A stretch of 64,000 nucleotides of DNA from Terriglobia bacterium (GCA_020073145.1 JAIQFS010000001.1:1-64000), one strand, 5' to 3'; numbered from the stretch's first letter, positions 35,115 to 44,990 are shown. Numbers and translations are program-made. Notes: a model not told the origin generated them from the letters alone.

Positions 35115-35528
35115 ATGACGCTGGCAGGGCGGAAATTCGTGACGATGGTGGTGCTGGGGACGGCGGCGACCGTGGCGGGAGCGCAGTCGCTCGACTTTGA
35201 GACTTTCAGAATGCGCGTCGAACCCATCTTTCTGCAGAAGCGCGCCGGCCATGCCCGCTGCGTGGTGTGCCACTCGGCCAGCAACAGCGCCTTCCGCCTG
35301 CAGCCGATCGACAAAGGGGCGACGGCCTGGACCGAGGAGCAATCGCGGCGCAATTTTGAGAGCGTGTCGCGGCTGGTCAAGCCAGGCGACCCGGACGCGA
35401 GCCGTTTTCTGATTCACCCGCTCTCGCCGGAGGCCGGCGGCGACAAGTTCCATGGCGGCGGTCGCCAGTTCGCGTCGAAGGACGATCCCGACTGGCAGAT
35501 CCTGGCGGCGTGGGTCCGCGGAAAATAA
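35115..35528 (+). CDS. Secreted cytochrome c-like protein, single CxxCH
   Basis: 137 codons from ATG at 35115; an upstream open extension has no signal peptide. Residues 1-23 form the signal peptide. The mature protein carries one heme c site, CVVCH (49-53), in a context (FRMRVEPIFLQKRAGHARCV) like the small cytochrome c-like domains found at the start of planctomycete and acidobacterial PSD1/PSCyt proteins. A distal Met ligand is not obvious. It is a stand-alone short protein and probably an electron carrier or partner of a larger enzyme elsewhere. Confidence 0.75.
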   Translation: MTLAGRKFVTMVVLGTAATVAGAQSLDFETFRMRVEPIFLQKRAGHARCVVCHSASNSAFRLQPIDKGATAWTEEQSRRNFESVSRLVKPGDPDASRFLIHPLSPEAGGDKFHGGGRQFASKDDPDWQILAAWVRGK

Positions 35529-35568
35529 CCCGCTCGGTGTGTTCCGTCACGCCCGTGAGGGCGGGGGC

Positions 35569-36579
35569 CTACGGAACGACGACGGTCCCGTTGCGCTTCG
35601 GCACTTCACCGACGGGGATGCGCGCGACTTCCTTGCGCGACGCGGTGTCGATGGCCGATACCGAATTGGCGCCGGAGTTGGCCACGTAGATGGTCTTGCC
35701 ATCCGGTGTAAACGTGATCCAGTCGGGCACGTCACCGGTCTTGACCAGCGCCTGCATCTTGAGATCGGGCAGCGAATAGACGAAGACGCCTTCGGCGATG
35801 GAACTGTTGACCCACAGGGATTTGTTATCGGGGGTGACGCCGATGCCATGCGAGGGCGCGCCGCCCTCGGCGTGACCGCCTTTATATTCCTCGGGGAGCT
35901 TGATGCGGGCCACTTCCTCGTGGGTTTTGAAATCCACGACCGCAAAGCCGTTGAAGGCAGAGAGCTGCACGAACATGCGGCTGGTGGAGCCGTCGGCGGC
36001 CTTTTCGAACGCGATGGGCCGCACCCCCAGATCGAAGGCATGTTCCCAGACCGGCTGCAGCGTGTCTTCATCGATGACGGTGAGCATCTTGTTGGCTACC
36101 GAGCCGGCGACCACGAATTTGCCATCGGGAGTGACGTAGGTGTTGTGGACCGCCCCCTTCACCGGAATGCTTTTGATGTTCTTCATGGTGGCGGTGTCAA
36201 TGACGTCGACCGCTCCGGGAGCGACCGCGATGCCGACGAAGACCCGCTTTCCATCTTTCGAGATGGAGATATTGTTGGGGTGGCCGCTAAGCGGCGCCTT
36301 AGCGATGAGCTTACCGGTCTTGGTATCGGTGGCCCACAGGGTGCTCTCGGCCTCGCAACTGATATAGGCGCGAGAACCGTTGGGGGCGAACGTCACGCCG
36401 TGCGGCACCTCAATGCCCGTGACCTTCATGACCACTTTATTGGTGGCGGGGTCGATGACGGTGACGTCGTCGCCGGCGCTATTGGTCTGGTAGACGCGGA
36501 CCGAACTCGCCGCCAAGGGCAGGGCCAGTAGAAGCGACAAACCCGCGCGACGAAGATACCGGGTGGTGGGTGAGCTCAT
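35569..36579 (-). CDS. Secreted YVTN/YncE-like beta-propeller protein
   Basis: 336 codons from ATG at 36579, chosen for the AGGAGA site 5 bases upstream and the signal peptide that follows (LSLLLALPLAASSVRVY). The rest is a seven-bladed propeller of YVTN type, with repeats such as VTVIDPATNKVVMKV, GHPNNISISKDGKRVFVG, WITFTPDGKTIYVANSGANS and VSAIDTASRKEVARI. Such proteins bind partners or ligands outside the cell; some relatives are quinohemoprotein-like but no cofactor motif is visible. Convergent with the cytochrome-like gene. Confidence 0.88.
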   Translation of the reverse strand: MSSPTTRYLRRAGLSLLLALPLAASSVRVYQTNSAGDDVTVIDPATNKVVMKVTGIEVPHGVTFAPNGSRAYISCEAESTLWATDTKTGKLIAKAPLSGHPNNISISKDGKRVFVGIAVAPGAVDVIDTATMKNIKSIPVKGAVHNTYVTPDGKFVVAGSVANKMLTVIDEDTLQPVWEHAFDLGVRPIAFEKAADGSTSRMFVQLSAFNGFAVVDFKTHEEVARIKLPEEYKGGHAEGGAPSHGIGVTPDNKSLWVNSSIAEGVFVYSLPDLKMQALVKTGDVPDWITFTPDGKTIYVANSGANSVSAIDTASRKEVARIPVGEVPKRNGTVVVP

Positions 36580-36652
36580 TGCAATCTCCTCAAACGACCG
36601 CGGCCAGTGTACCCGGGGGAGGCTGCCAAAGTCAAGGCAGGGCGGGCCTTGG

Positions 36653-38317
<1,665 letters not shown>

Positions 38318-38367
38318 GCGGGGTTCCTTCCATTATGTGCCAGAAGTCAAATCCGATTCGCAGCATC

Positions 38368-38373
38368 TACAAT
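38368..38373 (+). promoter_or_regulatory. -10-like hexamer TACAAT before hemD
   Basis: TACAAT ends 6 bases before the ATG at 38380, and the sequence between has no ribosome binding site, suggesting a leaderless transcript. Confidence 0.4.
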
Positions 38374-38379
38374 CAATTT

Positions 38380-39177
38380 ATGGCGTTCGCGGGGAGGGCG
38401 GTTCTGGCTTTGGAGAGCCGGCGGGCGGTAGAAATGGCGGAGCTGATCCGGAAGCGGGGGGGAATCCCGTTCGTGGCGCCGTCCATGCGGGAGATTCCTG
38501 TGGAGGCGAACGCCGCGGCCTTCGCGTTCGCGGACCGCCTGTTTGCCGGCGGGTTCGACATGGTGATTCTGCTGACCGGCGTGGGAACCCGCCAGTTGAG
38601 CCGCCTGCTTGCCCCGCGGCATGGGAACCATGGTTTCGCAGACGCATTGCGCGGCTTGACGTCGGTGGCGCGCGGCCCCAAGCCCGCCGCCGCGTTGCGT
38701 GAAATGGGGGTGACGCCGACGCTGATTGCAGGCGAGCCGAATACCTGGCGGGAGGTCTTAGCCGTGACGGCCGGCCGGCCGGAGCGCCGTATCGCCGTTC
38801 AGGAGTACGGGCGGCCGAGTCCCGAGTTGGTGGAGGGCCTGCGCGGCCGGGGCGCCGAGGTCACCACGGTACGCGTGTACCAGTGGGACTTGCCCGAAGA
38901 CACCGGCCCGCTGGGCGAGGCCGCGCGGAAACTGGCTGCGGGGGAATTTGACGTGGTGCTCTTCACCACCGCGATGCAGATCGCCCACCTGGCCCGGGTG
39001 GCTGCGCAGCAGGGCATCGAGGCGGCGGTCCTGGAGGGGTTGCGGAAGGCGCGGGTGGTCTCCATCGGTCCCACCACCACGGAGGCGCTCGAGGAATTCG
39101 GCGTGACGCCCGATTTCGAGCCGTCCCACCCGAAAATGGGATTCCTGGTCAAAGAGGCGGCCGAACGGACCGATTAG
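38380..39177 (+). CDS. hemD: Uroporphyrinogen-III synthase
   Basis: 265 codons from ATG at 38380. Weakly conserved as usual for the family, but the pattern is clear: an N-terminal LALESRRAVEMAELIRKRGG with VAPSMREIP, the first-domain FDMVILLTGVGTRQLSRLL, the hinge VAVTAGRPERRIAVQEYG and the second-domain FDVVLFTTAMQIAHLARVA, ending VVSIGPTTTEALEEFGVTPD. It closes hydroxymethylbilane to uroporphyrinogen III in heme and corrin synthesis. No other heme gene is nearby; it stands alone between two hybrid kinases. Confidence 0.85.
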   Translation: MAFAGRAVLALESRRAVEMAELIRKRGGIPFVAPSMREIPVEANAAAFAFADRLFAGGFDMVILLTGVGTRQLSRLLAPRHGNHGFADALRGLTSVARGPKPAAALREMGVTPTLIAGEPNTWREVLAVTAGRPERRIAVQEYGRPSPELVEGLRGRGAEVTTVRVYQWDLPEDTGPLGEAARKLAAGEFDVVLFTTAMQIAHLARVAAQQGIEAAVLEGLRKARVVSIGPTTTEALEEFGVTPDFEPSHPKMGFLVKEAAERTD

Positions 39178-39188
39178 CAGTCAGGACC

Positions 39189-41666
39189 TCACCCGATCCG
39201 GGTTGCCAGGGTTTTGGCGGCTGCGGCCACCAGCTGTTCCGGCGAGAAGGGTTTCAGCAGGAACGGCGTCTGCCCGCGAGCCAAGCCGTCCACGGCCTCG
39301 GTGGCGTAGCCCGTCAACAGGAGTACGGGGATGTGCGGATGGCTGACGCGGAGGTGCGCCGCCAGTTCCGTGCCGCGCATTCGGGGCATCATCAGATCCG
39401 ACACCAGCAGATCGATGCGCCCGTCGAAATCCCGGCAGATCTGGAGTGCTTCGACCCCATCCGCGGCTTCCAGGACCGTACATCCCTCGGAACGGAGGAT
39501 GCCGGCGGTCAGAGTTCGCACGCTCGGATCGTCTTCCGCCAGAAGAACCGTGGCGGCGAGGAGAGCGGTTTCGGGCGCTTCCCCCGGCTGCTTCGGAGCG
39601 GAAGGCTGGGCGAGGGCTGCGGGAAAGTAGATCCGAAACGTGGTTCCCTGGCCGACCTGGCTCTCCGCCGTGATCGATCCCCCTTGCTGCTTCACAATCC
39701 CGTACACCGTAGCCAGCCCGAGGCCGGTGCCCCGGCCGACCTCCTTGGTGGTGAAGAAGGGCTCAAAAATACGGTCGAGGAGTCCGGCCGGAATCCCTTG
39801 GCCGGTGTCCTCCACGGTCAGGCACACGCCCGCCGTGGCCGGCTCGGAGCCGGCGGACTGCGAATCCGCGCCTTCCGCGTCGCGGGTCCGAATCCGAAGC
39901 GTCCCCCCGCGCGGCATGGCGTCGCGCGCGTTTGCGGCCAGGTTGATCAGCACCTGCTGCAGGCTTCCGACCGTGGCCGTCACTGGATCGAGGCCCGGCG
40001 CCAGATCCAGCTCCAAGGCGATCTGGTCGCCGATCACTTTTTCCAGCATCCGGGCCGAACCCAGGACGACCGCGTTCAAATCCAGAACTTCCGGCTTCAG
40101 CATGCGCTTCTGGCTGAACGCCAGCAGTTGCTCGGTCAGGCTGGCGGCGCTAAGGCTGGCGGCCTGAATCTCACGCACCGGTTTCTGCAGATCGGGCTGG
40201 CTCGAGAGATTCTTCAGCAGTTGGCTGCTGTACCCATTGATCACGGTGAGCAGGTTATTGAAATCGTGGGCCACTCCGCCCGCGAGGCGGCCCAGGCTTT
40301 CCAGCCGGCTGGCGCCTTGGCGCTCCTCCAGCAGCCGCCGCCGTTCTGCTTCCGCGGCGCGAGCCGAAGTGACGTCCCGGAGGATTCCGATCACCTGGTC
40401 CGCAGGGCCGCCGGCAACGCCGACGGGAATGAGCCGGAACTCGAGAATCCTCCCATCCGGCGTCTTCTCCTCACCTTGCGCGGGTTGACCCCGCTGGCAC
40501 GCGGTCGCCGCGGATTGCCGGTGGCTGGCGGACGCTTCCAGAAACCGCAGATCCGTCATCCCGGCGCCGGGGACAGAGCCAGCGGTCCGGGGCAGGATCC
40601 GGCCTTGCGGGTCGGCGCGGTAAATCGTATCCGGGAGCAGTTCCACCAACGATCTGTAGTAGCCCTCGCTTTCGCGGAGGGCGACCTGGGTATCCCGGAC
40701 GGTGTTCCGCTCCCGGCGCAATCGAATGGCGAGAAACCCAATGAAAAGCACCGCTGCGCCCAGGCCGGCCACGCCGCCTTCCAAGATACGGCTCGCCCGC
40801 CGGGCCGCGGAGAGGTTGCCGATAATGTCCAGACTCACGGTTTCGAAGAATCCCCAGCGTTGGGTGAGACGCGTGATCGTTCCATCCTCGGCCATCGCCC
40901 TCATTTCGTCGCGGATCTCGCGGGCCGCGTCTTGAGCGTCAAAGGAGGACGCAAGTCCCAGCTGGCTAATGGCGTTGGGAGCCGACACCAGATCCAGATT
41001 CCCCTGATCGCCTCCCGCCAGGAGCAGCGCGGCCACCACGTTCTTGTTCAGCAGGCCGGCATCCGCGCGGTTGTCTTTCAAGGCGGCAACCAGGTCGCCG
41101 AGGTTGTCGTAGGGGATGGAAATCAGGGTGGCATTCGGGAAGGACTGCTTCAAATACAGTTCGTCGGCGTTGGGATAGTCCGCCTCCGAACCGGGGGGCG
41201 GGGCGGTTTTGCTCCACGAAGTCCGAAAGGCGAGGCGGCTCCGGGCCAGATCCTGTAGAGACCGGATCCTCCCACCTTTCAAAACGAGGAAGGACCGTTC
41301 CGTCGTCAGATAGGGTTCCGTGATGTAGATTTGTTTCCGACGTTCCGGCAAGTCGGTGAGGAGGACCCAGAGGTCGGTCTCGCCACTGAGGATGGCCCCG
41401 ATCCCGGCGTGGATGGGTTCCGTCCATTGCAACCGGATTTGGCGCCGCCGGGCGGCTTCCCGGACGATCTCCACGGCGATGCCGGTGGGGGCTCCGGCGG
41501 CCGTCTTGAACTGGAAGGGAACGTCGTTTCCGAATCCGATTCGGTAGATGCGATCATGGTGCTCCCCAGCGAGATAACGGCGCACTCCGAGGAACCCGAG
41601 GGCTCCCAGCACCGTGACCCCGATCAGCGCGGTGTAGACGCGCCGTTGGTTCCCCAATAGAGGCAC
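39189..41666 (-). CDS. Membrane hybrid histidine kinase with solute-binding (SBP_bac_3) sensor
   Basis: 825 codons. A signal anchor (12-29) is followed by a periplasmic family-3 solute-binding domain (about 40-275): GFGNDVPFQFKTAAGAPTGI, ILSGETDLWVLLTDLPER, ITEPYLTTERSFLVLK, LISIPYDNLGDLVAALKDNR. A membrane span (296-316), a PAS domain, HisKA with His467 (GGVAHDFNNLLT), an ATPase (N-box LINLAANARDAMP, GRGTGLGLATVYGI) and a receiver with Asp757 (VSDLMMP) follow. It probably senses an amino acid or similar small ligand directly. The layout resembles BvgS/EvgS-type sensors. The partner output protein is not adjacent. Confidence 0.92.
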   Translation of the reverse strand: MPLLGNQRRVYTALIGVTVLGALGFLGVRRYLAGEHHDRIYRIGFGNDVPFQFKTAAGAPTGIAVEIVREAARRRQIRLQWTEPIHAGIGAILSGETDLWVLLTDLPERRKQIYITEPYLTTERSFLVLKGGRIRSLQDLARSRLAFRTSWSKTAPPPGSEADYPNADELYLKQSFPNATLISIPYDNLGDLVAALKDNRADAGLLNKNVVAALLLAGGDQGNLDLVSAPNAISQLGLASSFDAQDAAREIRDEMRAMAEDGTITRLTQRWGFFETVSLDIIGNLSAARRASRILEGGVAGLGAAVLFIGFLAIRLRRERNTVRDTQVALRESEGYYRSLVELLPDTIYRADPQGRILPRTAGSVPGAGMTDLRFLEASASHRQSAATACQRGQPAQGEEKTPDGRILEFRLIPVGVAGGPADQVIGILRDVTSARAAEAERRRLLEERQGASRLESLGRLAGGVAHDFNNLLTVINGYSSQLLKNLSSQPDLQKPVREIQAASLSAASLTEQLLAFSQKRMLKPEVLDLNAVVLGSARMLEKVIGDQIALELDLAPGLDPVTATVGSLQQVLINLAANARDAMPRGGTLRIRTRDAEGADSQSAGSEPATAGVCLTVEDTGQGIPAGLLDRIFEPFFTTKEVGRGTGLGLATVYGIVKQQGGSITAESQVGQGTTFRIYFPAALAQPSAPKQPGEAPETALLAATVLLAEDDPSVRTLTAGILRSEGCTVLEAADGVEALQICRDFDGRIDLLVSDLMMPRMRGTELAAHLRVSHPHIPVLLLTGYATEAVDGLARGQTPFLLKPFSPEQLVAAAAKTLATRIG

Positions 41667-41675
41667 AATAACAAT

Positions 41676-41687
41676 AATTGTACAATT
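41676..41687. promoter_or_regulatory. 12-bp perfect palindrome AATTGTACAATT
   Basis: An AT-rich palindrome 9 bases upstream of the hybrid kinase start and between two divergent genes. It could be an operator for either direction. Its composition stands out against the GC-rich surroundings. Confidence 0.35.
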
Positions 41688-41751
41688 CTAATCAAAGAAA
41701 TTACGGATTCATGCCGGAACTATTTCCCGATCATGCCGCTTGGGAATCTGA

Positions 41752-41757
41752 TATATT
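41752..41757 (+). promoter_or_regulatory. -10-like hexamer TATATT before metallo-hydrolase gene
   Basis: TATATT ends 7 bases before the ATG at 41765 with no ribosome binding site in between. It supports this start over the upstream in-frame ATG at 41711. Confidence 0.4.
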
Positions 41758-41764
41758 GTCCCGC

Positions 41765-42631
41765 ATGAGCCGGACACTACTGTTGCGCGTCTCCGCGGGG
41801 ATCCTGTTTCTGGTGGGCGGATGGATCGCCTACACGCAGAATCGGGGCGGCGCGGCGCCGCAATTGACCGTAAACAAGGTCAAGGACGATCTGTATGAGA
41901 TCGAGGGCGACGGCGGCAACGTGGCGGTGTACATCACCAACGAAGGCCTCATCCTGGTCGACGACAAGTACGAGCGCGACCACGAGGCCATTATGGAGAA
42001 ACTCAAGGGCATCTCCAATCAGCCGGTCAAATACATTCTCAGCACGCACTATCACGAAGACCATAGCGGCGGGAACGCCAAGTTCCTGTCCACAGCCGAA
42101 ATTATTTCGACGGCCAATGCGCGCAAGAATATCGTGAACCGCGTGCAATCGAACGCCGGCATTGTTCCGTCGCCCGCGCGGGTGACCTTCACGCAAGAGT
42201 CGGATCTCTTCCTGGGCGGCAAGGAAGTGCGGGCGCGGTTCTTCGGCCGCGGCCACACCAATGGCGATGCGGTCATCTACTTCCCGGCGTTACGCACCAT
42301 TCACACGGGCGATCTGATGGCCGGCAACACTCCGCTGATCGACTATCCTGGCGGCGGCAGCCTGGTGGACTGGACCGCGACCTTGGATGAAGTGATGCAC
42401 GATCTCGATTTCGACGTGGTGATTCCCGGCCATGGCGCGGTGACCACGAAGCCCGGTCTGCTGGCCTACCGGAATGGGGTGGAGCGGCTGCAAAACCGCG
42501 TCCGAGGCTTGATTCGCGAGGGCAAGAGCGCCGACGACGTAGGCAAGGTCATGATCGCGGAATACGGCTGGGTGGACAAGGATCTGCACTTCCAGTGGAG
42601 TCTGCCCGGCATGATGACGGAACTGAGATAG
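41765..42631 (+). CDS. Secreted metallo-beta-lactamase-fold hydrolase
   Basis: 288 codons from ATG at 41765. An N-terminal signal/anchor (LLLRVSAGILFLVGGWIAY) leads to the MBL fold: GGNVAVYITNEGLILVDDKY, the metal motif STHYHEDHSGG (HxHxDH), FFGRGHTNGDAVIYFP with a third His, HTGDL with Asp, and DVVIPGHGAVT with the last His. All ligands for two metals are present. This subgroup, resembling cyclase-like and B3/glyoxalase II relatives, has broad substrates; beta-lactamase activity is not implied. Divergent from the hybrid kinase. Confidence 0.88.
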   Translation: MSRTLLLRVSAGILFLVGGWIAYTQNRGGAAPQLTVNKVKDDLYEIEGDGGNVAVYITNEGLILVDDKYERDHEAIMEKLKGISNQPVKYILSTHYHEDHSGGNAKFLSTAEIISTANARKNIVNRVQSNAGIVPSPARVTFTQESDLFLGGKEVRARFFGRGHTNGDAVIYFPALRTIHTGDLMAGNTPLIDYPGGGSLVDWTATLDEVMHDLDFDVVIPGHGAVTTKPGLLAYRNGVERLQNRVRGLIREGKSADDVGKVMIAEYGWVDKDLHFQWSLPGMMTELR

Positions 42632-42689
42632 GCGCCCATCGCGCCGTCGATACCACTCATCGGCGGTCCAGAGGCGCCGGCGGGCGCAC

Positions 42690-42695
42690 TACACT
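42690..42695 (+). promoter_or_regulatory. -10-like hexamer TACACT before F0 operon
   Basis: TACACT ends 6 bases before the GTG at 42702, so the F0 operon may begin with a leaderless message. Confidence 0.35.
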
Positions 42696-42701
42696 GGTAG
42701 C

Positions 42702-42923
42702 GTGGCCGACTCCAAGAAGCCTATCGGACGCCAGGTAGCGGATTACACTGCTTTGGCGTTGCTGCTGCCCGCATCGACGTTTGTCGGTTATATCCTCGGG
42801 CACTGGCTGGATAAGGTTTTCGGCACCCACTTCCTGTACATTGTTTTTCTCCTTCTCGGGATCGTGGCCGGCTTTGTCAAACTCATCCAGCAAATCGTGC
42901 GAGACCCCGGAAATGAATCCTGA
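42702..42923 (+). CDS. atpZ: AtpZ-like F0F1-ATPase accessory membrane protein
   Basis: 73 codons from GTG. Two membrane hairpin segments (ADYTALALLLPASTFVGYIL and FLYIVFLLLGIVAGFVKLIQ) are separated by the short GHWLDKVFGTH loop, the pattern of the ATPase_gene1/AtpZ family. With AtpI, it is thought to assist ATP synthase assembly or Mg/Ca supply. It overlaps the start of the atpI-like gene by 11 bases and opens the F0 operon. Confidence 0.85.
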   Translation: MADSKKPIGRQVADYTALALLLPASTFVGYILGHWLDKVFGTHFLYIVFLLLGIVAGFVKLIQQIVRDPGNES

Positions 42924-43290
42924 GGAAGACGTCTACCGGCACGCGGTCCGGCGCATCGACAAAATTGCGGTAGCGCTCACAATTGCCGGCCTGGTGGCAG
43001 CGTTCGTCGCCGGAGGCTGGAAATGGGCGGCCGGGTTCGCGGTGGGCGCCGCGGCCTCGTGGCTGAATTTCCGCTGGTTGAAGCAGTTGGTGGGGGCGCT
43101 CGGCTCCGAGAGGCGGGGCTCCGGTCTGGCCGTGTTTGTGCCGCTGCGCTATCTTCTGTTGGGCGGCGCAGGCTATGTTATAGTAAAATATTCGCTAATC
43201 AATGTCCGCGCGGCGCTCGCGGGGTTCCTGGTCCTGACCGCCGCAGTCATGATCGAAGCTCTGATCGAAATCATTTATGCCAGAAACTGA
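42913..43290 (+). CDS. atpI: ATP synthase subunit I (AtpI-like)
   Basis: 125 codons from ATG at 42913, inside the end of the preceding gene. Four membrane segments: AVALTIAGLVAAFVAGGWKW, WAAGFAVGAAASWLNFRWLK, YLLLGGAGYVIVKYSLI and ALAGFLVLTAAVMIEALIEI. This spacing and the F-W-K/R pattern are typical of ATP_synt_I. It is an assembly factor for the c-ring in other bacteria. It overlaps atpB by 14 bases. Confidence 0.85.
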   Translation: MNPEEDVYRHAVRRIDKIAVALTIAGLVAAFVAGGWKWAAGFAVGAAASWLNFRWLKQLVGALGSERRGSGLAVFVPLRYLLLGGAGYVIVKYSLINVRAALAGFLVLTAAVMIEALIEIIYARN

Positions 43291-44011
43291 AATCTGGATC
43301 ACCCGGTTGTTCAACGATCACTTCGCCGCTCTGGGGAATTGGTTCCTGGGTTTGGCCGGCCTGGCCCACCAGCCGCGGCCTTGGGCAACCTTCATCACCA
43401 TGCAAATCCTGGTGGCGCTCCTGATCGTCGTGGTGTTTGCCTTGCTGCGCGTGCGGCTCTCGTTTGACCGGCCCGGCAAATTCCAGCATGTCTTCGAGTT
43501 GGTCTATGAGTTTCTTCACGATCAGACCCATGCGCAGATCGGACATGAAGGGCAGAAGTATCTCCACTATTTCGGAACCATCTTTCTGTTTATTCTGCTT
43601 TCCAACCTGGTCAGCCTGATCCCGGGCTTGGAGGCGCCCACCATGTATCCGGGAGTCACCCTCGGGTGCGCCATGGCGACGTTCTTGTACTATCACATGG
43701 TCGGCATTCGGGCCAACGGAATTCTCAAGTACCTGGCGCACTTCGCCGGCCCCTTGTGGTGGCTGGCCTGGCTCATGATTCCGGTCGAGATTGTCAGCCA
43801 CCTGGCGCGCCCGCTCTCGCTCACCATCCGTCTGTTCGGAAACATGTATGCGGGCGAGCAGGTGACCACGGTGTTTCTGAAAGTCACCAAATTCGGCGTG
43901 CCCGCAATCTTCATGGGGCTTCATTTGTTCGTGGCCGTCGTGCAGGCCTATATTTTTATGCTCCTCACCATGATGTACGTCGGATCGGCCGTCGCTCACG
44001 AGGAGCACTAA
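43277..44011 (+). CDS. atpB: ATP synthase F0 subunit a
   Basis: 244 codons. The essential arginine is visible as Arg185 in RPLSLTIRLFGNMYAGEQ, and the last segment follows the family (GLHLFVAVVQAYIFMLLTMM). Five to six membrane helices begin with MQILVALLIVVVFALLRVRL. Subunit a forms the two half-channels through which ions reach the c-ring. It is coupled to atpI by overlap and separated from atpE by a 94-base gap that holds a strong hairpin. Confidence 0.95.
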   Translation: MPETEIWITRLFNDHFAALGNWFLGLAGLAHQPRPWATFITMQILVALLIVVVFALLRVRLSFDRPGKFQHVFELVYEFLHDQTHAQIGHEGQKYLHYFGTIFLFILLSNLVSLIPGLEAPTMYPGVTLGCAMATFLYYHMVGIRANGILKYLAHFAGPLWWLAWLMIPVEIVSHLARPLSLTIRLFGNMYAGEQVTTVFLKVTKFGVPAIFMGLHLFVAVVQAYIFMLLTMMYVGSAVAHEEH

Positions 44012-44051
44012 TTCCGGCTTTATGCAGCCCTTCCAGCGTGAGACCCGCGTC

Positions 44052-44085
44052 CTCCCCAGGACCCGGGGAACCACCTCCTGGGGGG
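44052..44085 (+). promoter_or_regulatory. Stem-loop between atpB and atpE
   Basis: CTCCCCAGGA pairs with TCCTGGGGGG-type sequence (8 perfect pairs plus flanking ones) around a 14-base loop. It lies 20 bases before the atpE start, just before an AAGGAGA ribosome binding site. There is no T-run, so it is more likely an mRNA stability or processing element than a terminator. Confidence 0.5.
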
Positions 44086-44105
44086 CGAATTCTAAGGAGA
44101 GTCGT

Positions 44106-44423
44106 ATGACGAAGAAGTTGATCTGGCTGACCATCCTGTTTTTGCTGGCCAGTCCCTTGATTTTCGCGCAGACCCCCGCGGCAGCGAACGCCCCGTCAGA
44201 GTCTCATCTGCAATGGGTGGTGATCAGCGCTGGTTTTTCGATGGCAATTGGCTCGGGACTGTGCGGGCTGGGGCAGGGCAAGGCCGTGGCCGCGGCCGCT
44301 GAAGCGATTGCGCGCAATCCCGGCGCCGCCGCGAAGATCCAGTTGGCGATGCTGATCGGGTTGGCCTTCATCGAGTCGCTGGCCATCTATGTACTGTTAA
44401 TCGTCTTCCTCAAAGTTGCGTAG
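44106..44423 (+). CDS. atpE: ATP synthase F0 subunit c
   Basis: 105 codons from ATG at 44106, with AAGGAGA 8 bases upstream. An N-terminal signal-like segment (LIWLTILFLLASPLIFAQ) precedes the two-helix hairpin: SAGFSMAIGSGLCGLGQGKA, loop ARNPGA, then LAMLIGLAFIESLAIYVLLI. The ion carboxylate is Glu90. Gln57, Ser91 and Tyr95 are also present, part of the set seen in sodium-binding rings, though the Thr next to the Ser is Leu here. The extra N-terminal segment is longer than in enterobacteria. F1 genes are not nearby. Confidence 0.93.
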   Translation: MTKKLIWLTILFLLASPLIFAQTPAAANAPSESHLQWVVISAGFSMAIGSGLCGLGQGKAVAAAAEAIARNPGAAAKIQLAMLIGLAFIESLAIYVLLIVFLKVA

Positions 44424-44539
44424 GACGGTCGAGTCAGAGTGGGGTCGTCTCGCGCTGGGCGGCCCCCCAACCAAGCGTTCCGTACTACTACAACTTCAAT
44501 GCTAGTACGTCAGTCTAGTGCCGCTTTCTTTTAGGTCTA

Positions 44540-44569
44540 TTGACCTTACTGATGCAGTACTCGTAGGAT
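44540..44569 (+). promoter_or_regulatory. Candidate promoter before PilZ gene (TTGACC-18-TAGGAT)
   Basis: TTGACC (44540-44545) and TAGGAT (44564-44569) are 18 bases apart in an AT-rich stretch between atpE and the PilZ gene. The ATG at 44585 lies 15 bases beyond and has no Shine-Dalgarno sequence. Confidence 0.4.
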
Positions 44570-44584
44570 TAATGAACAAATTAA

Positions 44585-44908
44585 ATGGAACAGCGAAGAA
44601 CGCGGCGGTTCAAGTTGCAGCTTCCCCTGGCGATCACGCGAGCTGGTGCAGAGCGCATGACCGTTTCCGGCTTCACCCAGAACATTAGCTCCAGCGGGGT
44701 GTTGTTCACCACGGAGCGGGAGCCGGACCTTGGCACTCCGATCGAATACATCATCACGTTGAACCACGAGGGACCGCAGGCCGTCAATCTGCGGTGCGTC
44801 GGCAAGGTTCTGCGTTCGGCATTAGTCAAGGAAGCCCTCGAAGAGCGCCCTCCGGCCTACCAGATTGCGGCCACGCTCGAGCGCTACGAGTTCGTGCGCG
44901 ATCACTGA
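44585..44908 (+). CDS. PilZ-domain protein, likely c-di-GMP receptor
   Basis: 107 codons, a single PilZ barrel. Both ligand motifs are present: RxxxR (Arg4 to Arg8 in RRTRRFKL) and NxSxxG (Asn33 to Gly38 in NISSSGVLF). These bind cyclic di-GMP in the family. The rest follows the barrel (GTPIEYIITLNHEG, VNLRCVGKVLRS). As a stand-alone PilZ it may act by binding another protein, controlling motility, secretion or exopolysaccharide output. It has its own promoter. Confidence 0.9.
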   Translation: MEQRRTRRFKLQLPLAITRAGAERMTVSGFTQNISSSGVLFTTEREPDLGTPIEYIITLNHEGPQAVNLRCVGKVLRSALVKEALEERPPAYQIAATLERYEFVRDH

Positions 44909-44990
44909 ACGGTCAGCCAGCCTCATTTAGTCCTTGTCCCCAGCAGAGCTTTCGTTATAAGGTAATAGCAAAGAAAAGGCGAAAGCACGC

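Noticed and set aside
44430-44475. Possible terminator after atpE
   Set aside because: A 7-bp stem with one wobble pair and no T-run, so termination cannot be claimed.
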